Origin: Flammula alnicola
Taxonomy: Eukaryota > Basidiomycota > Agaricomycetes > Agaricales > Strophariaceae
Direction: 5' to 3'
Assembly: GCA_015499995.1 (NCBI GenBank)
Contig: JADNRV010000021.1
Coordinates: 248,001-312,000 of the forward strand
Length of the DNA: 64,000 nt
Below the pieces are notes generated by a model. It saw only the letters and a program-made list of their open reading frames with translations, was not told the origin of the DNA and did not search any database. A program made the translations under genes and the position numbers. This document shows positions 22,938-33,869 of this stretch, one piece after another. Every line of letters starts with the position of its first letter. Position 1 is the first letter of the stretch.

Positions 22938-25900
22938 TATGTTCGTTTGTAAGGTGCTTTGGGTATCGAAAAAGAGTCAGAGATAGTGGCGGCTAAAAAA
23001 GGGCGTGATGTTGTTGGGAAAGGGAGCCAATTTGTAGTGAGATAACCGAAAACGAGACCAGCGCTAGGTTTGAGGAAAGAGGCGAAGAGTGAGGAGCGCT
23101 AGGGGATCCTGGCGACGTGGTGTTGGGTATCGATATGAACGGCGGAAGGGAAGGTGTTGTGTGGTCTTGAGAGTCTCAGAAATGATGGGCAACTTCCTAG
23201 GCACACCGGGCACAGCCACATACTGTTATTGTCCCGAATGTGGCCCCAACTTCCACACCTCTCTCTAGATCATGAACGAGGTTAGCAAGCACATCAGACC
23301 ACTCACACATAGCATCTTCTGCCATGGATGGTCGTCAACATGAAGGTGTCATCTCACCACCTCGATGATTGATAAATCTGTCTTCTGATTTCCAATTGTC
23401 TGTCTACACAAATTTGACACACATGTAATTCACGAAATGGCACCAGCGCCGCCGCACCACCGTCGCCGTGACCACGTAAGTCCCTATGTATGCAAGCCAC
23501 CTCATACCGATATGCAGCACAGTAATTATATGTCGCTCTGTAACAGATGATCAAAAATGCTCATGCATCATATCAATAGATGGTCTGTCTCGCCAGCGGT
23601 CCATCTATTTGCTGGCAGCCAGTCAGGTTACGGATATGATACAAGACCTCAAGAATCCTGTAAATGCAACGTTGAAATGGAAGCAATTTCTTCCAAGTTT
23701 CCTTTTCGATCCGTCACTGCTATACCGTGGGGGTCAATTCTGAAATCTGCTTGGTCTTCAATGCCGCTGTATTCAATCTGGAACGAGTGGTTGGTGGCGG
23801 CGGTGCTACTAATTCCAGGGGCTCATGGGGACCACGGTTATTTCTTCTCGCATGATACACTCCTCCCAAACTGCGAAACTGCCATATCCAGCCAGGCCCT
23901 GCTTCACACTCGACGCCACCGCACCTATTTCTGACGATGTTTTCATGAGGCTAACGGGACTAAATCACAATGCCGCCGACATTATGGCTGGGAAGAGGCT
24001 TGTTGTAGCGTCTCTCTCTGAAACTTGGGTACCTGCTCAAAAGAACATTCTACTCTCCTGATTTGGGAATACGATACGATCGAGGGTCATGGCAGCTTAC
24101 CTTGGGTTTTCAGAAGGAGACTGACGGTGCTTTTAAACGGTAAGCTTTACATCTGATGCAAAGTTCTTAATGAAAAACTGACAAGAATCTAGAATCCACC
24201 AAATAAATTAGTTTTTTGGTGAAGGGAAAGCGCATATTACATACCGTTGTTCGGAATCTCAAATTGAGGCATGGAGTACTCTCCTGGTCAGATAAGTGGA
24301 CAATGGATGCCGTAGCTTGACTCTGGAGTTGGATTCACTCCATTCATTTACACAGACATGGGGCATTTATTGTGGACGCGATCTCAGCGTTATTTGCTTG
24401 CCCGATGCTATGGAATGCTCTGTTCTAAGTTATGGAAAACATCCTTCCATGTTCACTTCCTCAGCCGACCTCGCCTGGATCAGGTCGGTCCGAAACCCGA
24501 CTTGGGATCGTGTATAAATCTTGGACTAAGTTCCTATCCAATCACACTGTATCCGGGGTTCAGATCTCAGAGCCATTGGGCACTCATTTTTTTTCGCCGC
24601 TTAGCACTCTTGTTGTACATGGCTTGCATAATAACGCTCCGCGATCGACACACACTTTCACACCCTTTCGGCGGTGCCCCATCTGTAGCTTGCCTAATTT
24701 TTTTGTGTGACTCCACTGCTCTGGAATACCCCGTTTACAAATTCGCCGCCCTAAAATGCAGTCTATCTATCGGGGGGGAATAAATATCCGGATCTCGCTT
24801 GCGATAGCATCCCGTATTGGAATCTTTGTGCTTCAACAAAGCCATAATATCCTCGGGTTCTTTCGAAAGTCCAGGGTAGGTTCTCGTCACTTCGGGATAT
24901 GTGTGTATTTTTCTGACCAAAATCTAGAATATTGAAACAGTACTAGCCCGTGGAAACCTCGTCCGCTTCGGATCTGGCAGAAGCCCTTGAAATTGAGGTC
25001 TGAGAATAGACGCCTCAGAAGACGTGATTGACGTGGAGGTCCATGTATGGGCGTTCCCTGGCGGAAAGAATCGATCGACGGAAAGGCCACGAAAATATTT
25101 TTTCCCATGGATTGTTCGTAACACTTGTTGTGACGACTATCAATGGAACTTGTATACCGAGAATAATACCTTCTCATGACCACTGAGGCGTGCTCAGACG
25201 CAAAGTAGAATTATCGACTTCGCAACCATCACAACACTATTATTGTATCTGCAGTATCACACCTTATCATGCCTGACGAATGATCGTGCGATCCTTAGTC
25301 GGCGTCCTAACAATGTTAACGACTCATTCGTTTACATCCTCCTTCCGGTGAACTACGAAATGAAGTATAGTCCGTGATTGCAATATCAACAACTTGGTGT
25401 TTCAATTTCAAGCCAGAGGGAGGATCGTCAAATATCGCCGGCGCCTTTAGCATTGACGTCGGGTACCTCTGCCTTATACACATCCATAACTTGAATGACA
25501 GTTCTTCTAGTGACATGTTTAGTCAAAGTCTGAGACATTCCGAAAGGTTGATGAATTTATTGTGTCATGAAGTTAAATTTCAGGCCTGGGCTTGATAGCA
25601 CTGGGACATCCGCAATATTGATCTCCTCCACCTCACCTGCAAATCGGACCCACGAACAAAGGCTAGAACATATGGAGCTGCATGCGTCCAATGAGTCAAC
25701 AAATTTGACAACAACAAGGATGCTACCGGGGTCCCGTTGCCATGTGGAGTTTCAATATTAGGCGCCCGTCCACTCTGGCGTGGCGCAAGCCAGCTGAGGC
25801 GGAATGTGTCTGTGTTTCTGCCGGCAAAGCTTCCGAGGGTCTTCATGCAAACGAGGTTCTTCCTCGGATCTTATAGAAATCACGGATTTTTTTCACTCCT

Positions 25901-26644
25901 TCAGTTGGTTTAATACACTACTCGTACAGTATTTGTAAAATAGATCCCGGACAATTTGTATCCCCGGTTCGCAGCTTAAGAAGCATGAAGTTAAAGTGGC
26001 GTTTGCATTGGTGTCTGACTAAAATTCTCCTCGCAATCCCTGCCACATTCCCGCGAGAGGCACAGTCGAGACAATCAGGACCGACGCTGGGGACAAGGTT
26101 CGTTCTGGGCCTTCTGGCAACCTTCCGTAAGAGGTTTGTCCGAAGTGGGCACAAACCTTAACTCACTTACGACCAATGGCAGGCGGAAGAGCATTCAGGC
26201 TTATGGCGTTCCGATGCAAGTCGAAACGACTTAAGTTGAAGGACCTCAGATGTGGCAAGTTCTCTGACCAAGAGAAGGATATATCCATTTTGATTCAGAT
26301 CGATATCTACGCGTCAGGTACATAGGCAATAGAGAACAATAGAATTAGGCGTTCGAGGGGAGATTATCACAACTGGATTGGGTCGCTATGCCTCCCGGGT
26401 TGTTGGTCCGAAAACTGACAGATACCTATTGTGGTTCCCGACCCTAAGACTTCCCACACGAAAACATTGAACAAAAAATAGAAATGATTACGATAGGGTA
26501 CCAAAAATGTATTCGAAGCAAGAGAGCTTGTGAAAGAATAGGATCTCAAAGGACGAAACAGCAAAAACGGTTCAGGAGTAGAGAAAGGAAGGGGCTCGTG
26601 CAACTACTTGTGGCGAGTACTTATGGCGAGCATTATGAATGGCA
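22938..26644. other. gene-poor stretch
   Basis: About 3.7 kb without an intact gene I can support. Minus-strand pieces around 26170-26290 (WSENLPHLRSFNLSRFDLH) and 25580-25720 (a leucine/valine/serine-rich run) recall F-box/LRR proteins, but frames are broken and no F-box is visible. They may be remnants of such a gene. No transposase, reverse transcriptase or terminal repeats were seen. Confidence 0.4.
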
Positions 26645-27384
26645 TCAGTTGGGGCGAATGACATTTGGGTCATCGGGGAACACTCCCTCGTGAGGTCTTC
26701 CGTTCTCAAAGTACTTGACTTTCACATGGGTACCTGTAAGCTGACGAATAAGCTCAGAATCTCGATATCGACAGGGAAGAGGGCAACCCACAGCGCGAAC
26801 AGCATGCACGAATGCAACCACCGTACCAAGGAGCCAGCCTTGGCCTTCTATATTGACGTGGACGGCCTGGTTCTAAACAACGATGAGCCAAGAGGACATC
26901 AAAGATGTAAAGGTCGACTTGCCAGAGTAAACCTCTTCAGCTAGATGGACGCCGCGTCAGCTATGCTGTCAAAAAGTTGCGCCCTGAAAACCTACCTGCG
27001 TGAAGGTCATAGAGCTTTGCGCGGCTAGAGTCCTGTAGTAGCAGGTCGTCCATGCGGGTAGGCGACACCAGCAGATGGCGGGGTGCCAAGATAGTGGGGC
27101 CGTAAGGCGTTTGGCTGGCCGAGGCTGACCCAAGAACGCGGCGAACGTCTGGATTTGAGGATGGCCACCTAAGGCTGATGGAGGAGCCGTCAGCTTTTAC
27201 CCATGACGGAACGATGGAAGATAGATTGAGGGTGGCTTACCGTTCTGGAAGTCGGCGTAAGTGCTACAGCGACCGTTGGTGCCATAACGGTTCCCTCTGG
27301 GGACGTCGGGCCCGTCGCCCATGTCTGGAGGGGGTGGAGGGGGCACGGCTTGTTGATTGGGTCGTTCAGCAGGTTCTTCGACAT
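26645..27384 (-). CDS. unrecognised proline-rich protein, frame disrupted
   Basis: I do not recognise this gene. A TATA box 65 bp upstream, a start at 27384, an intron (27240-27162: GTAAGC...TTAG) and another (26988-26941: GTAGGT...CTAG) support a real locus. The first exon encodes a proline-rich stretch (QQAVPPPPPPDMGDG). The second gives HPQIQTFAAFLGQP, then YLGTPPSAGVAYPHGRPATT, then SSRAKLYDLHA. The third gives EEVYSGKSTFTSL, then after an in-frame TAG a strong block GTVVAFVHAVRAVGCPLPCR and LTGTHVKVKYFENGRPHEG, ending VIRPN. The frame must shift after the second codon and twice in exon 2, in the same style as the single-base gaps in nearby genes. The in-frame TAG could mean an undetected intron or decay. 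Function unknown. Confidence 0.45.
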
Positions 27385-27441
27385 GGCTTGAGACGAACTA
27401 TGGGGAAGTGGGTTTGAAAAGTCGTGTGAGGTTCTGGTTGG

Positions 27442-27449
27442 TTTTTATA
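27442..27449 (-). promoter_or_regulatory. TATA box
   Basis: TATAAAAA on the minus strand, 58-65 bp before the start codon of the unrecognised proline-rich gene. Spacing and sequence fit a core promoter. This is the best evidence that the broken gene downstream is or was transcribed. Confidence 0.6.
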
Positions 27450-29466
27450 GAATTTTGAATCGCCGTCCTTGGGCGCTGTGCCGTCTGAGATCGAATTGAA
27501 ACGTCAAATTACCCAAAAAAAAAAAAGTAACACGAGTAGTGACAGGGGATATCTCTGTGATGGTCCAGAAATGTAGTTTAGACGAGCTGGCGGTCCATTT
27601 ATTCATACACCATCGCTGCGCACCATGTAGCCCATTGCTCAAGTAAAATCCCGAAGAATGATGACCTTTTCCTTCACAGCACATTACCCGCAAACTATCT
27701 TCGGGTGTCTCCATCAGGTTTTCCCGCTTTATTGTGGTAACATCTGGGCTGCGTGGATATTGGACCGGTCACACATCCACAGCATAGACACCAACTGCAT
27801 CCCAACTTTATGGAATGGAGATGTAAGGGACATTGGCTGGTGTGTATATCCTTCACAGCATATTTTTTACTGCGAGAAGTGGTCGTTTGCCTTGGGATTA
27901 ATGATAATATGCGGAGATTCGGCTGCAAAAGAGGCGGTCCTCAGATATGTTCGAGGAGAATGAACTGAGGGCCTACCATGATTACATAGCTTCAGGAATA
28001 TCCGAATTCCCTGAGTCTCAGGCCTCACTCCTTGTCGAAACCATCAAAAAAAGACGAACAAAAATTCAACGTAAAGGCAGCAAGGAACTTATCTGGGCAT
28101 GGCTACTTTGGTACGGCACTGAAGGCGCGAAGCCTACGGCCTTGCGTGGCTCCTAAGAAAGTATATCGACGAGGTGAACCTTGTTGTTGCGATCCGGGCG
28201 TAGCCGAGTATTCAGGTCCTTGGCTATCCGTGTTAAAAAAACCCAATAGTAGGTCTGCGATAAAATATAGACACTGCGACGCTGCTGGCCGTGAGATGAC
28301 TTTATTTTGGTAAAGTTAAGATGTAGACGCCGTGATGTGCAGATCCATTGACGAGGGTCCATTCTCGGAAAAAAAAATTAACGCCAGCACTGATAGCTGG
28401 ATATGAGGAGGGGTTTGGAGGGGGGTTTACTCGGAATGATGATGTTACAGAATGCTCTACCAACCAGAGTTTGTGCTGGTGTTTCGTCGTTTGTCTTTGA
28501 CAGCCAGGCTCCACGTGATGTGAGCGCGACCTATATCGGTTTCAAGTCCTTTGCCAGTCGAAAGGCATTGTTAATCCAAGAAAAAGAGGTAAGCGATGAA
28601 GCTCCTAAGCGAAACGCTGCAATAACCAATTGTAATTCGCGAATACCCCACTCTTGTCACTTCATATTCTGTTAGATTTGCATCGAGCCGCGAATCTCTA
28701 TTACGAGAAGTCAGTGAATGGAATGAATTGCAAGATATAAGTATAACATAACCTGTCGGGGTCCCGCCTGCGTAAGAGCCGAAATATCATGGATTCATGG
28801 ACGGCTAATCACCGTCCATCACACCAATCCGTTGGCTCTTGTGATCTCGATGAAATTAAAGTCATCATCAAATGAAGATTCTGTTCCAGCTATGTTGGGA
28901 GCTCGTGGTGCTCTAGTTCTTTGGACTTGAAATGGCTGAAACTCCCGAGGCGACAGGAAACACATCAGTCGAACGGCACCGGCACCGGTGTCCGACGTCC
29001 TAGCTCGATTGGGGCGAGGAAGACCAGAGCAAAATTCTCCTTGGATACCACAGTAATGCATGTATAACTGATCCAAGGTGAGGCAAGCCCTAAAGACAAT
29101 GCAGATGGTTGGTGATGCTGCTAGCCGAAATGCAAGCACAGGTCAACCGTTTCTGTGGGAAACAAGGCAAGGCAGGGTCTTGCCAACGGTTGAATTAATG
29201 ACATTTAACAGACAGAAAATATGACAGCAGCCTAGAACCCTCACCTGATGATTGGAATCTTAAAAACCCAGCGGCTTAGTGCTCCAATGGATTTTGAATG
29301 AACTCGTTTGTTCAACGTTGCCGGCGCGACAAAACCCAACAATGCAACGGATTTTTGATTGGCTTTGGGTCACGTGATTATCAGATAAGATATGGGCAGA
29401 ATCTGTCACATGGATTCCTTTCATTCCTGCTTCTACCTGCGCCTATTCCTTATCCCAGAAGGAATC
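27450..29466. other. gene-poor stretch
   Basis: About 2 kb upstream of two divergent genes. Reading frames up to about 106 codons exist (for example minus 29139-28819), but none has a recognisable motif, signal peptide or convincing splice pattern. Confidence 0.45.
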
Positions 29467-32400
29467 ATGTCCAATCTACTAGCTATACCCTTCAAGAAAA
29501 CGTACCCTGTCAACATCAAAGAAGCAGCGCGACAATATATATCTGACCATGGAGGGGCACATCCAGACGAGTTCAGAGAAGATATAAAGCCTGGCAAGAC
29601 CTCAGAAAAGACGGCACTGGTGGGGTCTACACGAAAATCGGGTCGAATCCATGATTTTGTAAGCGCCCTTGGTTCATTTCACCTTTTGATATGCCAGGTC
29701 TGACATCGATTGATAGGTATCACGCACAACTCGTCTCTATTTTGACGAAATTACCTACAGATGTGAAATCATCTCTGTATGCATAAGTTTGAGCACTAAC
29801 TCGCACTATTTTTAATAGATCCAACTTTCAATCGCATATGCACCGGTTTTCGACGAGTCGGCCGTCCCAATTACATTAAACAATCTGGGTTTTGAACGCG
29901 CCTGCGTTTTGTTCAACTTGGCCTCATTATATTCTCAACTGGGAGTTGCTGAAGATCGCTCGACAACTGAGGGTATCAAGCGTGCTGCTGCTAATTATCA
30001 AGTCAGTTAAACCGCCTTGAAAAGCCACATCGCTGCGCCTTTGACACTTCACATTTTCTCGTCAGCAAGCTGCCGGAACATTATCGTTTCTACGAAATTC
30101 AGTTCTTCCAAAACTAGTCTTCTCTCCGGACGACGAAGAGATTCCTCGGACTTATCGGTTGACTTTATCAAGGGCCTCGAGTGGCTGATGCTAGCTCAGG
30201 CGCAGGAATGTTCATGGCAGTTGGCAAAATTAAGTGAGCGATTGTGCTCGTCCCACCATCGTCTGCTCATTTCATCCAGGTCAATATAGAAACTCCTTGG
30301 TTGCCAAAATTGCGGCGGCGTGCGTATTCATACCCTTATATCTTGCTCATGGGTATCTTATGCGTTTCTAGTAGACTGCATCCCTCTACCGTTCCGCTGC
30401 TACAACATTTCGGGAGTCATCGGCGCAAGTAAAACGTATCTTACCATCGGTATTACCTTTATCTCTGCTTTTTTCATCATTCTTATAATGACATAGGATT
30501 GGCTACCTCATATGGAGGCCAAAGAGCATCATTTTTCCGCCGTTGCTGAGTATCGTGAAAGTATGGTCGAATATGAGGCTAGTAGGTCCGAATTTCTTCC
30601 TGATTCGAACTAACATCCATCCACAACTCAGATACTTTCGCAGATATGGTGTTGAGTTGGGTCGTCTAGGAAAAGCCCAGATCGAGGCCAAGAAGGCGTA
30701 CGACATTGCTCGTCGTGGGAAAATTGCTGCTCCCGTCCTTAGGGATGCACAGGTTTGTGAAAGATGCTTTCGTGTCCGCTCCTTTTAATTATCTTCAAGT
30801 CTCTGCTTGAGACCGTCAAAAACAGCGAAGTCAGAGCTCAGCGCGACAATGATTTGGTCTACCACCAAGACGTCCCATCTTCGTCATCACTTCCCGCCCT
30901 GCAGGAGACCAAACTTGTCTCTCCAACTGTGCCAAAAGGCCTATTGAACCTAAATAGCGTCATTGGATCCCAACATCAACTATTTAGTGAACTCGCAGGA
31001 TGGGGCGCTCGTGAAGCTATCAGTAAGCCTGCATTTTTATTTAGTTGATAGTTCCCTAATTCGAATTGCTAGATATCTATAACGATCGAAAGCAGAACCT
31101 TATTCAAGAGAAGATCATCGAGGTCGCACAAGAACTTCAAGATCAGATAGACGAGTATGTTAAGTTTCACTCCTAAAATAATTCATCTAATTGATTGTTT
31201 CAGAGAATTGCGCAAACTAAATCTTCCTTCGGCACTGGAAGCGCTTGAACGACCGATTGGACTTCCCCCGAGCCTACTTCGTAAAGCCGAAGAAGTCCGA
31301 CTTGAGGATGGCCCTGCGAAAATTGAAGCCTCTCTCGAAGATGTCCAACGGCTCGCCCATCATGACCTTGCACTTCTGGATGAGGTACGTCATGGAATAC
31401 GTATCATCAACAACCGTATTGACGGTTTCGACGACTTTGGATCAGGCATTGGATATATTAGACAATGAAGCATCAGAAGATGAAGCCGCGAGGAAAGAGA
31501 TTCCTCTCAACCGTCTGAAGTCACACGAGGCAAACGTAGAGCTCATCGAAAAGGCGACTAGATATCGCAGTATCTTATCGCAAGCTACCGAGAGCGATGA
31601 ATCAGTCCGACAGAAATGGGATGAATGGGAGGAGAGCATCACAGAGCTAACCCTCGATGAGGTAAAGCTAACTTGCTCCAAGTGTGTGGATATTGCTGAT
31701 CGTATGACATAGGAAACCCTTGAGGCATCTGTCCCATCCACTACTGTGTCGTCTACGGCACAATCTACCCCTCAAGGCAAACAGACTCGACAACATGCTC
31801 GTGGTCTGCGGGTCAAGCTAGAAGAGCTAGACACTCTCCGCCGTGATCGCGACCAGCTGGTCTACAGAGCTCGATCCCTCGCAGATGCGGACGACATACA
31901 ACCACGAATCATGAAATCTTCATCTGGTTTCGAGCGCTTGGCAGACGTTACGCCTGACATGTTTGAAGACGTTTCTGATGAAGAGCTAGCCAAGTTTGAT
32001 AAATTTATGCTGGAAATGGATGAGATATCGCGTAAACAGAAAGAAATTCTCAGCGAGATTGAGGTATGTGTGTTGTATCAATACCCTCACACAGTAGCCC
32101 TGATTGCTGCCTTATAGAATCAGAACAAACAATTCTTGGATTCTAGGAAGGAGGATCCGGTCGTGAAAGAGCGAGAGGTTGCATTGCAGTCTCTTGATCT
32201 TGCGTATTTCAAATACAGGGAAATTACCCGCAATCTCGATGAAGGATTCAAGGTATGACTTTGTTCTCTGACCTTTCACGATGGTGTTTCTGCTAAGTCT
32301 AGTCCAGTTTTAAACGATCTTGCAGGCATCCTGATACAATTCAAAGAAGTATGCAAAATTGGAGCCTCCAACGAAATCAAGAGATTCAGTAAGTAGTCTC

Positions 32401-32650
32401 CAGCTCTGGGATCATTCACCTTTTGTCTGATCAACGCTTTAGTGCCTTGACACGTTCGATGCAGTCCATGTCTCTACAAGACGGCGAAAGTCAACAGGAT
32501 GTCCCTCCGGCAAAGAAGACCCAACCTCACGCAACTCCTTCGCGTAAGGCTCCACCAGGAAAATCGTCGCTGGGACTTCCTGCAATCAACTCGACTGAAT
32601 GGGGCTTCGAGGAGCTGGCGCTGCCACCTGGTCCCAAAGATGGGAAATAA
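29467..32650 (+). CDS. RIM20: Bro1-domain protein, Rim20/PalA-like
   Basis: Adaptor of the alkaline-pH (Rim/Pal) pathway. It binds ESCRT-III Snf7 through its Bro1 domain and the transcription factor Rim101/PacC through its V-shaped domain at endosomes. Start MSNLLAIPFKKTYPV is the usual Bro1 opening. In order come YHAQLVSILTKLPTD, NLASLYSQLGVAEDR, GLEWLMLAQAQECSWQLAKL and YRSAATTFRES (Bro1 domain). The coiled V domain follows with YRESMVEYEA, VPKGLLNLNSVIGSQHQLF and LDILDNEASEDEAARKEI. A short C-terminus ends FEELALPPGPKDGK without the long proline-rich tail of Vps31/Bro1, which is why I prefer Rim20. At least eleven introns. Frame slips at 29586-29588, 29649-29650 and 30144-30145 are each repaired by one base. 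Confidence 0.85.
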
Positions 32651-32968
32651 ACACAGCAATCTCACGAATGAAAGTGTACAACATAAATATCTTTAGCTGT
32701 CTAATATTGTCGTCGTATTATTGTATTTTTCCTGTGTTGCGTGAAATTCGATGTAAACTGAGAAGAGAAGAGCGGCACACGCCAAAAGCTGTGCTGAACT
32801 AAATGGGACCTTTGCAAGATAAGATCTTGGCGCACAGCTATGCGCAGGCAACCTTTGTTCAACCTATCACGATCACCCGCATTTGCTGCTATACTGTATA
32901 GTAGTATACTTAACGGCGCTCACTAATAACGCGGGCCATCCTTTCTCACCGACTTTCAATCCTGTCAC
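32651..32968. other. intergenic, tandem genes
   Basis: 318 bp between the Rim20-like gene and the DUF3421 gene, both on the plus strand. No other feature is seen. Confidence 0.55.
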
Positions 32969-33869
32969 ATGTCTCCTCGACGAAAGAGCGTTGACTCTTC
33001 CGATTCCTCCGATTCTTCAGACTCTCATCGCACAAGAAGCATAAAGTCAAGAAGGACAAGAAGAAGAAGGACAAATACAACAAATCGAGTTCTGGTGATC
33101 ATAATTACGGGAGAAGCAGCGCAGCCATGTCCCAGTTTCCGTCGAGCGAGTTCAACTCGCAACCCCACATGCCTACTGCTCCTCCATTGACAGGATTTGG
33201 TGGAGATCATCATCAGCAGAACTTCCGCGCTGGTGGAGAACTCGGTTCGCCTCCTCCATATGCCCCTGTCCAGCAAGCACCTCCACCGTCGGGTTTCAGG
33301 CTTCCCTTAACGACTACGGCACCCTTTCCAGACCCGCAGCAGATTGGTCAGCCACCATTCTACGACGCCGACGGCGTTTCTCCAGTCTACATCGGATCTG
33401 CTCTCATGGAGAGGTCAGTTCATCCATGCAAGATTGGCCCGCATCTACAGCCATTCGTGTCGGTGCCGTACGGAGGGGGAGAATATGGGCACCACGGCAG
33501 ATTCGATCTCCTCCCCTTCAGGCCTGACCAGATGGAATTCGTTCCAACATCTCATGGCCGGATTCCACCCGGAAGAAGGCCCGTTGAAGGTGGTTACGAG
33601 GAAGACGGCTCCAAGCTTTACCATGCTGTTGCGGTTATCCATGGCGTGAAAGTTCCTGGAAAGACTGGAGAGCACTTGTGCGTTTTCTCTTACTTTACGT
33701 CGGTCATTCATAGGTTAACGTATCCTCGTTTTTCAGGGGCGGTTGCCGGGTAGCTTTTGGAGGAGTAGAGCACGAAGTCGACAACAACTACGAGATCTTG
33801 TAAGCTTGTCGTTATCTCACTGCGGCTTACTTGTTGAATGCCATTTATTTTTCCAGGTGCTGGAGGTGA
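32969..33869 (+). CDS. DUF3421 (DM9-like repeat) protein with low-complexity N-terminus
   Basis: Two short repeats of the DM9/DUF3421 type: PVYIGSALMERSVHPCKIG...SVPYGGGEYGHHG and LYHAVAVIHGVKVPGKTGEH / GGCRVAFGGVEHEV, ending NYEILCWR. Some DM9 proteins bind mannose in animals; the fungal role is unknown. Exons from the methionine at 33127 are 33127-33677, 33737-33799 and 33857-33869, giving 208 residues. The last exon has only four codons plus one base. An upstream start at 32969 (MSPRRKSVDSSDSSDSSDSH) reads into a lysine-rich stretch (KKHKVKKDKKKKDKYNKSSS) only if one base is added near 33026-33034. I think that longer form is genuine, because it joins SR/KD-rich sequence typical of the family. 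A Pro/Gln-rich segment precedes the repeats. No signal peptide. Confidence 0.75.

Noticed and set aside
25300..26420. Possible F-box/LRR gene remnant on the minus strand
   Set aside because: Leucine-rich fragments in several frames, but no F-box, no consistent repeat spacing and no splice sites linking them. Too weak to list as a gene.
28819..29139. 106-codon minus-strand frame
   Set aside because: No signal peptide, motif, promoter element or splice support. Indistinguishable from chance in a gene-poor stretch.
1..33100. Programmed frameshifting or widespread pseudogenisation as an explanation of the frame breaks
   Set aside because: The breaks share no slippery-site pattern and affect unrelated essential genes. 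Assembly deletions explain them with fewer assumptions.
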